From positions 26,458 through 90,457 of the forward strand of contig JAMYHL010000117.1 of NCBI GenBank assembly GCA_025531455.1: a stretch of DNA of 64,000 nt. The letters run 5' to 3'. The position numbers and the translations under genes are program-made. Each line of letters begins with the position of its first letter. Position 1 is the stretch's first letter. Of the stretch, positions 1-16,914 are shown in pieces. A model generated the notes under the pieces. The model worked only from the letters and a program-made list of their open reading frames with translations. It was not told the DNA's origin and did not search any database. The stretch is from Apiotrichum sp. Y4204 (lineage: Eukaryota; Basidiomycota; Tremellomycetes; Trichosporonales; Trichosporonaceae).

Positions 1-5946
<5,946 letters not shown>

Positions 5947-7650
5947 ATGCCGCCAACGCTGGTTTATCACGGCACGCCGCGGATGTACCCCGACGCGGGC
6001 GGAGGCTCTGGCTCCAAGGTGGCGGCACCAACAGCGCTGACGGGGTTGGGAATCGACACTCTGCCGGCCATTGTCACGCCTGACGACAACGGGGAACCAC
6101 AGCAGGAGCTCTCCATCGCGGCCATCCGTTTTGCACAGCCTGTCCGCCTCAGCTCGCTGCGCGTTATTCCCTCCGGCGTCGTGCACCGCGACGGTATCGG
6201 GTGCGTGTGAAGCTGTGTTCACAGAGAGCGTGGAGGCTCACACCCTTACAGAGAAACGGATCCCACGGAGTTCATGGCAGAGGTATTCCTCAACGTTGCG
6301 CCCTCGGATCCCGTAAATGCCCTGGTTCGGACACAAGCACGGGTTTGGCCCGCTCCGCATGCGCTCGACTTTGCAATCGATATGCCGCCAGGGGTAGGTC
6401 GTGCTGCGGCCGCAGGTTGTGCTCACGCGATTTAGACATCCACACGGCTGGTGATATTCCGCGCGCCGGCAAAGAAGATTACGCTATCGTTGTATGCTCA
6501 TGAGGCTGCAGAGACAGGGCAGGCTGTTGAGGCCAGTCGAACATCATGTCCGGCTAGGTCTCCCCCGACCAAACTGCCTCTACCCTCCGCCAAGGAGCTT
6601 ATCGCAGCACTGCCGTCGCTCCCTGATTCTGAGGCAAAGGTTCGCAGTCAGGTTCTAGCCAGTCTCACTGCCGTTGCTCGTGAGACGTTTCTCTTGGAGG
6701 ATCTCCTCAAGTCGGACTCAGTCCTCGCTTTGGCCGAAATGACGGAGGCTGGAAGAGCGCTGCGGTCCATCCTCGCTGTGGACGACGAAACATTCGATGC
6801 GCGTTCGGCGCTGCTGGCCATTTTTCGTCTTGACCACCCACTACAAGCCACATATCCTTCTCCCATGAGCGCTCTCGCTCAGGTGATTCAACTCGGTGAG
6901 GCCCAGAAGTTGAGTCGTCACCCACAAGCCGGTCCCGCATTGTCCGCAACCGTTCGGTTACTAGCACCGGTGCTCTCCGCAATGGGCAAGGATCAGGAAG
7001 AGAACACGAGCCGACTCGTTACCGAACATCTTGTCCGCACCCTTGCGACATTTGCTGTGCATGCGACTGCGCGCGGGACAGCAACTCCCATTCCCGTTCC
7101 TGTTTCACGCGCCCGCACAGTGCTTTCCACCCTGCTCCCGCTCTCCGCAGAGGTGACTATTGATGGCTTCTCCTGCGCTCAGGCGACACAGAAACTGGCG
7201 CAGCCCTTCCTCTCCACTCTCTCCGAAGATGACACCCTAAGACGCGCGTATCTCCCAGCCTCTACCACCTTGTCTCCAGTGGCGGCGCCATCATCGCCCG
7301 CTGTGGGGACGCCGCGTACTCCGCCTCTCGCTTCCCAAGCCCAGGCGTCAAACCTCCTGCGGGCGATCAACGCCCAGGGCGAGTCATCTCTGGCTGTCAA
7401 TCCCACACCGACTGAAATACTCGCTGTTGTCGCGCCGCACCTTCTCGTCTCGTTGTCCACTGCTCCGGCACCGCCTCTCGGAATCCCTTCAGCTCTTCCC
7501 TCGGGAACATCTGGAAGTGCGAGCGATTACGCTGGCAAGGTGTATTCTGCACACGAATTCCGCCGCGAGCGGGACACCGTGTCTGGACTTGGTATCGGTC
7601 TGGCAGGCGTGGGTCGCAAAGCAAGCAGACACGTAGACGAGTTCCGGTGA
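5947..7650 (+). CDS. Virilizer N-terminal-domain-like protein (putative m6A writer-complex subunit), short form
   Basis: Exons are 5947-6200, 6252-6393 and 6436-7650, giving 536 residues. The N-terminus resembles the VIR_N domain of Virilizer/VIRMA, the scaffold that holds the METTL3/METTL14 RNA-methyltransferase complex with WTAP: a block IRFAQPVRLSSLRVIPSGV (about residues 61-79), then after the first intron GETDPTEFMAEVFLN (about 85-99), and TRLVIFRAPAKKITLSLY before the linker. The spacing matches the human order: RFP..VYINEVRVIPPGV, GETSPHTFQLDLFFN, LVLRGWYNCLTLAIY. Residues from about 180 onward look like alpha-helical repeats. The chain ends in a basic RKASRHVDEFR. Animal and plant Virilizer exceed 1800 residues, so this is a much reduced version. 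Introns are 51 and 42 nt. The start was chosen as the ATG that leaves an intact domain; an in-frame upstream open stretch has no other good ATG. The role is inferred from the N-terminal domain only. Confidence 0.68.
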
Positions 7651-8482
7651 GGCTGGAGGGCTGAGAATAAAGGGAGCGTTGGGTAAGTAGTCCAAGAAGA
7701 GGGAACTGAAATAGGGCTGCATGGATGTCAAGCCTAGAGCAGAAGATCCGCAATCGGATCTGACCCAAACCACGAGCGTTGTCCAACTATGTGTATTCTA
7801 TATTTGCATGCGAGGAGAGTCTCGCTCTGTGTAGCTCGCGAAAGTAACTGACAGCTACTGTTGGGCAGGCTAACTGTGCTGACCCTGCTATTGTCTGCGT
7901 CATGTACTAGGCATATCGTGAGCGACACCACCAGGTGCACTCCGAGTCGGGCCCGAGCCGCATGACGACAACTCTGCCTCATTAACGCGATACCGAAGCT
8001 CAGCCCTTCCAAGCTCCGAGCGCCGCGTACAGCAACCATGTCCCTCGGTGTGAGGTCATCAATTCCTGGCCTCCTGGGCGCGTATGGTTCATGGCCTTCA
8101 TGGAATTCATGGACGAGAGGTGCTGTGCATGCCCAGCACGTGGCATGTGTGGAAATTCTATATCCACAACTGCCATCTACTTCTCACCGTCAGTTACCGC
8201 TCACATGTTCAGGATTCAGGGACCTTGCCGCCGGTCGGAACTCATTTTTCCAACATCCCAGGCGGAAGAGGGGAGACCACGAGTCTAGAAATCCAGCGGG
8301 TCCCAAAGAACTTTTGCGCGACTCGACCTCATAGGTGCAGTCCCTATTTGGACGACGCGGTCGAGTCGGAGGGCGGCGCACGCGAGTTGGTCAGCGCATA
8401 GAATCAGGATGTGCTGCATAATGTTACATTCATTCACTCACTCTTCACCGGAAAACGCAGGAAAACAGGAAGCAGGAAAAGC
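7651..8482. other. Intergenic: terminator side of the Virilizer-like gene and promoter of the permease
   Basis: No supported gene. The region has no convincing coding frame on either strand. A GGTTCATGG/CTTCATGG/ATTCATGG run of near repeats lies at about 8086-8112. Confidence 0.5.
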
Positions 8483-10544
8483 ATGGAACATAAGGTAGGT
8501 GTACAGTGATCAAGATGACTGGGCAGCCAGCCTCCTGATATCGAGCACCCTTTCGATGGCCGTAACGCTATAATCCATAGCTCGAGAGCATCCTCTGACG
8601 TGCAGGACCTCCTCGACTCGACCAGATTACGACCAGGGGCCCCCGACTCCTCTGGAGTTGGGGGCCAGGTCTCCTACGAGTCCGACAAAGTCCTTGCCAA
8701 AGACGCGACGTCTGCGGCACACCATGCTGCGTCGAGCGACGGCTCGGCGCAGGAGAGCATCAACGAGAAACAACAACACATCGACGCCGGGTCTGCGAAC
8801 GACATGCAGCGCCACCTCAAGCCTCGCCATATCCAAATGCTTGTCATTGGCGGCGTGATTGGCACAGGTCTCTTCCTTGGTACGGCCAACAACCTCAAGT
8901 CGGGTGGTCCCGCGGGCCTGCTAATCAGCTACTGCGTGATGGCGACGCTGCTGTACAGTGTCATGGTCGCGCTGGGCGAGATGGTCGCGGCGTTCCCCAT
9001 CCCCGGCGGCCAGTTTGCGCTTGCCGGGCGCTTTGTTAGCCCCGAGCTCGGCTTTGCCATCGGATGGCTGTACTGGTACACGTGAGTCGCGACCGATACG
9101 ACCATGGTGGCTGACAACCACAGCTACATCGTCCTTCTCCCAGCAGAAATGTCCGCCGCAGCGGTCCTCATCTCGTACTGGACCCCCGTGGGCCACGGCG
9201 ACACGACGTGCACGTCTGGGGTCTGCAACAACGCGATGTGGGTCGGCCTGATGCTGATCGTAGTGGTGAGTACAGCGGAGCTCTGCTCGGAAGAGACGAA
9301 GATTTTAATGGCAGATCTTCATCAACTTCCTCGGAACGCGCGCGTTTGGTGAGGTGGAGTTCTGGGCAGCGTCCATCAAGGTCATCACAATTTGCGGCCT
9401 TATCATCCTCTCGATCGTCATCACCGCTGGCGGCGGTCCCAACCACGAGGCCATCGGATTCCGCTACTGGCACGAGACTGGCGGCTTTGTCCAATACGAC
9501 GGGATCCCCGGTAAATGGGGCCGCTTCCTAGGCTTCTTTGCGGTCCTCATCAATGCCGCTTTCGCGTTCATCGGTAGGTATCTGTGCACCTCACCTTTGA
9601 CCTCCGCTCACAACAGGAACCGAAATCACCGCTATTGCTGCGGCCGAGACCAGCTCGCCGGGCAAGACCGTTCCCCGCGCGATCAAGACCGTGTGGATCC
9701 GTCTGGCTCTGTTCTACATTGCCTCGGCGTTCCTTATCGGCCTGCTCGTGTCACCCAACAACCCGTCGCTCAACCTTGGCTCCACGGCCGCCAAGTCGCC
9801 CTTTGTGATCGCGATCAAGGAGGCGGGCATCCACGCTCTGCCGTCCATTATCAACGCCGCACTCCTCACCTCGGCGTGGTCCGCGTGCGTCGCCCACATG
9901 TACGTCTCGTCGCGTACCCTCTACGGCCTGCACCTTCGCGGTGCCACGCCGCGGTTCGCGTCGTGGCTCGGCAAGACGCGTGCGTCTGATGGCCTCCCGT
10001 GGGTCTGTGTTACTATCTCGGCTCTCTTTTCCATGCTCTCCTTCCTTGCCTCCACGAATGACAAGTCCGCGGGCACCGTGTTCGGCTACTGTGAGTACAT
10101 ACAAGCACATTTTATGTCGGAGTTAACCGCTGACCGCCAGTTGCCAACATGTGTTCTGTCTGCGGAATGCTCTCGTGGTCGGCTATCCTGTACGCTGCCA
10201 TCCGGTTCAACCATGGCATGCGCGCGCAGGGCCTCGACCGCAGGACGCTGCCGTACGTCGCCCCGCTCCAGCCCTTCCTCAGCTACTATGGCTTTGTGGT
10301 GACCATCATCGTTATCATCTTTTCGGGCTTTACGGCGTTCATGCACACGTTTGACACGTCGTCCTTTATCACCACCTACTTTGGCATCCCGTTCTTCCTC
10401 GTCCTCCTCCTCGGATACAAGATTGTGAACAAATCCAAGGTGATCCGGTGCGAAGACATGGACTTTGTTACCGGCCACTCGCGCGACATTGTCGAAGAGG
10501 AGCGCGAACCCGGGTTCTGGGGCTGGGTCAAGGCCAATATCTAG
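8483..10544 (+). CDS. Amino-acid permease, yeast amino-acid transporter (YAT) family
   Basis: Plasma-membrane proton symporter for amino acids (APC superfamily, fungal GAP1/AGP-like group). Exons are 8483-8494, 8606-9081, 9124-9265, 9315-9573, 9617-10090 and 10141-10544; 588 residues. Signature blocks are present: HIQMLVIGGVIGTGLFLGTA for TM1, PIPGGQFALAGRFVSPELGFAIGW across TM3, GTEITAIAAAE with TSSPGKTVPRAIKTVWIR after TM5, and SAWSACVAHMYVSSRTLYGL near TM8. The cytosolic N-tail of about 80 residues is Ser/Ala-rich, and the tail ends EEREPGFWGWVKANI. The first exon (MEHK) is inferred: the second exon's frame has no ATG before the first helix region, and ATGGAACATAAG followed by GTAGGT about 110 nt upstream splices in phase. 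The substrate cannot be told from sequence. The gene is convergent with the MFS carrier next door (162-nt gap). Confidence 0.9.
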
Positions 10545-10706
10545 CCTCACCCAACCCAGATGCCATGTCAAGGACGGGTCAAGTGCGCACCACATGTTAT
10601 GTACTATTACTCTCTATAGATCTATAGGAATGGTTATAGCCTGTATCATTGCCGCCTGGCCCAATGTATCCCGCATAAACATCACGCTCAGTGCATCTTG
10701 ACTGCT

Positions 10707-12247
10707 TCAGGTTGCAATAGTCCTGCCGGCGTCTAGCCGCCGATACCCTTCCCAGATAGCCAGTGTGCCGACGACACACAGCGCCGCAAACACGTAGAAC
10801 ACGCTGCCGTCGCCCTCGTCGTCATGGCGCAGCAGGGCTTGGAGGGGGAGGAATGTTGCGCCGACGACAAAGTTGAGGGACCAGTTGAGGCCGAGGGCGA
10901 CGCTGCTGGCCGCAGCGCGCGCATTGGGCGGGAGGACAGTCCCGAGCACGACCCAGGTAACCGGCCCCAGACCAATGGAGAACCAGGTCACAAAGCTCAT
11001 CATCCCCACTGCTGCGAGGGCCGGAATGTCGTGGTTGATGCCTGCGGCGAGAAGGACGTGAGATGCCGCCACAGCTGCGGTAGGTCCCACGAGGAGGGTG
11101 CGCGTACCCAGCCGCTCGATTAAGAACGCCGGAAGGATGGTGCTCGGCACTTTGCTCAATACCACAAGCAGGGATACGAGCTTCGCCGACGATTTGAATA
11201 CCGGAGAGAGGATGGCAGTCGTGAAGTACATGACTGGAATGAGGACTCAGTACAACACGGCGTATTTGTGGGCTCTGCGTACCTGCGCTCGCTCCACACA
11301 GCTGCTGAAACGTCTGGGTAATGAACACAATCGGCACTATTGTCAGCCGCATAAAGAGGAATTCACTTACAAGCATTCTTGACCTTGGAATCCGTACTCG
11401 TTAACAGTTCCGCGATGGTGAGCGGCTGCTGGCTCGGAAGCAACGCGGTTTCCTCGCCTGCATCCTCATCGGTCCCATCCTCCTCGTCCTTGTCAACCTC
11501 GATCGTGCCGACAAACCGGCTCCAGACCAGTTGCACTATCCCCAGCGCGACCGATACCGCGGGTACAGCGCGCCAGAGATACGGATGGCCAAAGGGGAAG
11601 GCCAGTAGCAGACTCGCAAGGATGCCCAGCACGATCGCCAGCTGGTTCATAATCCCGAGCGCACGTTTCGCTCGTGATGGGGCGACGGCCGTAAGGGCGA
11701 GTGGAACCGTTGCCGTTGATAGGCCGCAGCCGAGACCGACGACGAGTCTGGGGTCAGGAGGCTGATCATGGGAGAGTCCAGACGTGACGGAGGCCCAACT
11801 AAGCTTGGGACTGTAAGGTTTCGCCGTCCTTCCATCCCTACTCACACTCACCGTGCACAAACCATCACCCAGACCACATTGCCGCACGCCAGCAGCGCTG
11901 AACCCGCAATAACGGCGGTAGCAGAGAGCCGCAATGTGCCGACGATGCCTGCCCGGGCCATGACCGCGCGTGTGCTGAGGCTTGCCACCAGCCCACCAAG
12001 TGTAAACACGGCGACCACAATGCCAAATTGCGCATCCTGCTCGTTAGTATCCGTCATCCTCACCTCAGCCACTCGAGGAAGGACGCACAGTCATGGGCAC
12101 ACAGGGTGTCAAGCCCCATCGTCTTGCCGCTGGCTGGTGTGTGATCCCGCGGCATGTCAACATGTTCTGCACCCCGTTCAGGCCGGCGATCGCCAAGCCG
12201 TGCTGCACAGCATGCAATCCGATCCAGGTAGCGCGGGCGGCTGTCAT
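10707..12247 (-). CDS. MFS carrier, sugar-porter-like (VPS73/YBR241C-type)
   Basis: Exons (minus) are 12247-12089, 12036-11852, 11747-11371, 11336-11283 and 11233-10707; 433 residues. The first two exons join through an ACTAAC branch site to give PCVPMTDAQFGIVVAVFTLGGLVAS, the TM1-TM2 loop of SLC2-like transporters. Other family marks are RLVVGLGCGLSTATVPLAL (TM4), QTFQQLCGASA (TM7) and GLGPVTWVVLGTVLPPNARA with a following LNWSLNFVVG (TM10-11). An acidic central loop (DKDEEDGTDEDAGEETALL) lies between the two six-helix halves and contains a possible dileucine-type vacuolar sorting signal, ETALLP. The yeast relatives are vacuolar or membrane-trafficking-associated. The protein is about 50-80 residues shorter than usual sugar porters. 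Introns are 52, 104, 34 and 49 nt. The fold is certain; the substrate is unknown. Confidence 0.85.
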
Positions 12248-13525
12248 TTTGCCGTGCTTGTCAGTGATGGATCAGATGTAGAGATGGAAACATGTGCAGA
12301 TGCTGTGGTTGCAGATTACGTCGTTGTCCAAGGTTGTGGATGTCGGTTGTGACCGACGCATGACTGAGAGGGCCCACTCCAGGCACGGATATTGCTTGCT
12401 CTTTAAAGTCGTTCGGCCGCAGTGATGCTCAACGTAAAATGAGCACACTCTGCTAGATAAAGAACAACGGTCATCGTCCTCTCGTGATTATCGAGCTCGA
12501 AGTCCTAATAATCTTATCGCCGAGAAGCCAAACGGCCAACTACCGACCAACGCGACTAACGTTGGGGTCGGCGGTGAGGTCATAGGGCATCCAACACAGG
12601 CTCCCTCCATTCTGCCCAGTACAGAACCAAACATCGTTCCAATTCGTGTTCCGTTTCGAGCCTCTTGGCAATGCTTACTTATCTGCTAAAGGCCCTCGTG
12701 TCGAGGCGGTGGCTGTGTTCTCACCATCATTCGGGCGGCAATCCTGCCGAAGGGTAGATGGACCATTTACAAATACTGCATCAAGGTGGGGAGTGGCGTC
12801 GCGGCTGCTGTTGTCAAGTGTCTCATCGCTTCTCCTCACGCGGGTAACACTGCCTCCACGCCTCCAGGCCGATGCTGACGCGCAGCTGATCACTGACCAC
12901 TGAGACCCTCAGCTTCTTCTGCACGTTGTTACGCCGCCTCTGTCCCTACGCGACCTGTGCGAGATTCGGGGACGGACCAGTGTTCCAGGCTTTCAAGACT
13001 GCAATTCGAGCTCAGCCACCGATTGCCCACAACCGCGGCTCCATGAAGAGAGAGCCCATATGACCATATGGAGCCACCCCAGACTGTACTGTCTTTTGGC
13101 TGGTCTCATTTATTACTCACATACCGGCTGTCTCACAGGCGCTGTGCACGCCGGGCTTGTATTTGATTTCGGCCAGGAGCTAAAGGCCTAATGGGCTGCT
13201 TCGCGCTTCGTACTTCTGGCAAGTGAAGAGTAGGACGTCTTTCCCTTTACACGAGCGGTGTTCGCTGTGTACTGTGCACAGGTTGCGTTGCAGATCAGCG
13301 GCTCAGTGGACTCGCGGATCGCGGACGCATGGTCTTTGAGAGAGGACGCCAAGAGCACGGGCCGCTCTATGCAGAAGGCCATCCAAGAGGATTGGGGTTC
13401 TCACGAGAGGAGATCCACTTACAAGCTTACAATCTGACAACTCTGATCTTGCCATCCTCTATCTTGTCCTTAGTTTCCTTGTCTCAACCACTCAGCAACT
13501 CGGATTGGCCTCTCTCCAGCTCACA
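12248..13525. other. Divergent intergenic region between the MFS carrier and the surface glycoprotein
   Basis: No gene supported. It is the shared upstream region of two divergently transcribed genes. Short frames such as 12646-12903 lack any domain-like content. A pyrimidine-rich CTTGTCCTTAGTTTCCTTGT tract precedes the plus-strand ATG. Confidence 0.5.
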
Positions 13526-15364
13526 ATGTGGATGACGCTCGTCCATCTGGTGTTTGCGGCCTTTGTGGCTAACCCCAATCTCGACATTCGCGTCGCAGCC
13601 CAGGACCTCAACACTGGAGAGCCGCTTGCCTTCACCCCCAACCTCTACTTCAACTGGACGTTCAAGCCCACGGACGGTGTTGTCAAGTACCATCCCTCGA
13701 TCACCGAGGGGCCGAATGTTCCGTACACTTGGCAGACTTCTGGCGGCCAGCGAAGTATCGTAACGCCGGACGGGGGAATCCCTCTTCCTGCGTTCTACAA
13801 CCACAGTGATGGCACGATTGACACTCCCTACCTCTACCTGCAGCTCCCAATGCGCCATTTTTGGGCGTACGGAAACGCAAACACACACGGAAAGCTAGGC
13901 CTACTCATGAAGGACGGCGTTGCCCCGATCCGAACTTCAGCTGAACCGTCGGGCGGTGTGCTCTTCAGTGCCTCGGGCGACATGGGCATGAAGCTCTCGC
14001 TTCCCATGCTGCAGATTGTATCACCAGACTCGACGCTTTATCTCAACAATTTCACAGTCGAGATGGGCGTAAAGACACAAGCGTGAGTCCTCTCTGGTCC
14101 CCGCAAGCCAAGGTGTGATTCTTGACGAAAGGCTGACCGCCACAGTCCGTCCTTCGACCAGATGGTGGTCCGAGAAGAGTTCTTTGTCACGAATGGATCC
14201 CTCAATCCCTTCTTCACCTACGAAGGGACATGGTCGCAGACATCCCAGGGCCAATACCAGGTTGCCGAGCTCGTGGGCAACACTCATGTTCGCGGCTACA
14301 TTCCCAAAGGCACGAGCATGGTTGTTGTCCGCGGTACCTCTTCGAATATCTTCTCCGCGCCATGGATCAATGTCCAGCCCTGGCTCTACGACAACAAGAC
14401 TTTGATCGGCATGTTCCCCGCGCGTTCCCCGGAGCTTGAGCTGGTCACTTACTACCTGATGGTACTCGATCCCGAGGTTGATGGACGGACCATCAACATT
14501 TACAACGACCCAAAGTCGCCACCCACCAATCTCCACAGCGTCCAGTTCTACATGCATGACTGGTGGGTGCGACAAATGACTTGATGCTCACTATGCCATT
14601 AGGTCAGAAGCGGCTGTTAATCCCAAGAAGAAGACTCCTGTCGGTGCCATCGCAGGCGGTGTTGTGAGTTCATGGCCTTATGATATGATCAACTCTCTGC
14701 TCAGAGTCGGAGCTGACGCAGTAGGCCGGTGGAGTGGCCTTGCTGGTCGGCATCGTGGTTGTGGCTCTGCTCCTCAGACGCCGGCGCAAAGCCACCACTA
14801 CTGAACGTCCCGGTCTTATAGACATCGACGACGACAAGCCCATATTCCAGCCCGGACCGTCATCTGCGGCGCCTGTGCCGTATGTTGTTTCCCCGCAGGG
14901 AACAGGCTCTGCCGAACCAAATGTGACTATGACAACTTGGTGAGTGTTAGACCAGATCGAAGAGGGGCGCTCTTTGTGAGCGGATTGGTCTGACTCCAAA
15001 CAGGCTCCCCGTTCCTCAACAAAATGAAACCAGAGGTCAGCACGACCCCGAAGCTCCCCTCACGAAGACGATGCAGGCCGATCGGTCCGCAAGAGGCTAC
15101 ACTGTAACAGAGCCAACCACTCCTAGTCTCAGCACTGCAGGACCTTCCTCGACAGGCGGACCCTCTTCAGACCCGTTGTCGGCATCAACCGCGACAAGAA
15201 AACTCGATCCGCAAGCTTCAACACCGATTCGTTCCCCGGCAGACGTACGTGAGGAAGAGGACGCCGGTTCGATACACGATGAGCCTCAAGCCATGGAGGA
15301 GGAGGTCCTGCCTCCCGCTTACAACCCGGACTGGCAGAGCCGTCGGCAGCAGCAGCCCCAGTGA
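13526..15364 (+). CDS. Single-pass type I cell-surface glycoprotein of unknown function
   Basis: Not recognised as a named family. Exons are 13526-14082, 14146-14562, 14603-14663, 14725-14939 and 15004-15364; 536 residues. The chain starts with a short hydrophobic leader (residues 1-15, LVHLVFAAFVA). About 320 extracellular residues follow, with several N-glycosylation sequons (NWT, NHS, NFT, NGS, NKT). They look like two beta-rich, carbohydrate-recognition-like halves: the blocks YLQLPMRHFW and PYTWQT in the first, and FFVTNGSLNPFFTYEGTW and TSMVVVRGTSS in the second. A KKK stop before AGG-rich residues leads into one membrane helix (about residues 340-360) ending in RRRRK. The cytosolic tail is 175 residues, disordered, Ser/Thr/Pro-rich, with a PPAY motif near the end (LPPAYNPDW), a potential WW-domain/Rsp5 ubiquitin-ligase docking site. 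Proteins of this layout are common in Agaricomycotina; a wall or adhesion sensor is only a guess. Confidence 0.82.
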
Positions 15365-16914
15365 TCAAACTGGGAGTGTCCGTCCCAAGGATCTTTGTGA
15401 TACGGGTTCAGTTTTTGGCAGAGAAAGTGATGGTACATCGCGTTCCGTAGTCATCTGTCTTTGACAGACTGTGAAGATGACGAAGTTGTCAGCGCTGATG
15501 CCAACGACCTCGGAGCAGGTTGATACCCGGGCAGGACGGAGCGCCACGTCCGCCCCAAGAAGCTTCTTGGCAGCTATTTGCATATCGCGTGGGAGCGACC
15601 TTCGGATGTCGTGGTGGTGACTATTGTGTGATTGAGAGAGAGACATCGTGAGATCGGACCGCGCTCCGGCGCCGCCGAGGTCTCCAGCAGCAGTAGCACT
15701 CATGGTGCTCATCTTGCGTGATGGCTTCCGTGAGTATCTCGGACCTGACATCGGAGCAAATCTGGTCACATGTGCAAGGACGTGGCGACGAGATATTCAG
15801 CAGGCACGGTCAGGTATAATGCCGATCTTCGGACGGCCGTGCGGGGTAGCGTGGTGTCTATGCTGAGCGCTGGGTAGTTCCGAGAGCCACATCTGTCGCT
15901 GGGTATCAGGCTGGATATCCAGGCCCATCATGAGGGCGTCACCTCCGTGAGATGCCGCCGGGAACCTTGATCGCACGGGCACGGGGGCACGCCAAGCGGC
16001 CAAGCGGGCTAGGAGCAAGCACATTCAGCAACGGAATGGAGGCGGGACGGCACTGCGGATCGAGAATGTGGGGATCAGTACCGTGTTTGGTTTCCAAGCC
16101 TTCTGCGCTAGTCGTTCAAGGTACAAAGTTGTTCATTAAGACCCCCCCCACCTCCGGCGCTCAGTTCCGATGCACTCATACCCTTCTGTGAGCCAGATGT
16201 GGGATACGATCACGTGAAGGCTCGGCCGAGTTGCTTCGGGGTTCACGCCTCACCCCCCGTGTGTGCCACCATACGCGCCATATCCATCCGACTGACACCG
16301 ACAGGACATGGGACCGGCAAGCTGGCAAATCACGTCGCGCCGCAGAAAGGCCGGCATTCAAACGTTCACGAGTGACGTCGAAGCGGGGTTCCATCCCCCG
16401 CTCTGGGGCTGCCGGACCGGCTCTCAAGATCTCAAGAGGGGTGAGGTATGAATGGCACGGCGGCACAGCGGCACAGCGGCACGGTTGACGACCGGGGATC
16501 TCCTGTAAACTCTTGTACGCGATATCCAATGGAGAGTCGCAGATCGCAATCATAAACTGCCAGAACCCAGCTCCGAGTGCCGGTCCAGTTTGGTTGCCGA
16601 ATTGCCGGGTGGCCGAGAGTGGTGCTAGAGGCAAGGGACCGGAGGCGTGCCGACTTGCCGACGCCGTGCCGCCAACAAATGAAACGGAATCGCGGGAATA
16701 ATGTGGGGCACCTCTCGCCCCGGGCCCCGCACCCCCCGTGGCCCACCCCCACAAGTCGCGCCGTCGGCAACAGCGCATTCAGCCAGTGTCCAGTTCGCCA
16801 AAGCTCCCACTGTTGCGCAGCGCTGTCGCCGACGACTAGTAGCCCAACGCTCAACATCTCTCACAGAACTTTCCCTCTCTGATAATATAAATACCCCTCT
16901 CTGGCAGCTCCGAA
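15365..16914. other. Intergenic, with one weak minus-strand reading frame and the monooxygenase promoter
   Basis: Between the glycoprotein and monooxygenase genes. A minus-strand frame at 15365-15769 (an ATG about 20 bases inside the 5' end) encodes about 130 residues with a Ser/His-rich start and a DNFVIFT end. It has no domain I recognise and abuts the stop of the plus gene exactly, so I leave it unnamed. A GGCACAGC 9-mer repeat lies at about 16458-16482. The last 250 bases are the promoter of the next gene. Confidence 0.4.
16884..16893 (+). promoter_or_regulatory. TATA-like box of the flavin monooxygenase gene
   Basis: AATATAAATA lies about 25-30 nt upstream of the ATG at 16915, immediately after a TTCCCTCTCT pyrimidine stretch. 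The closeness to the start codon implies a very short leader or an alternative downstream start. Confidence 0.45.

Noticed and set aside
15365..15769. Minus-strand 134-codon frame
   Set aside because: Has some protein-like runs but no homology or splice partners that I can see; left as unnamed content of the intergenic entry.
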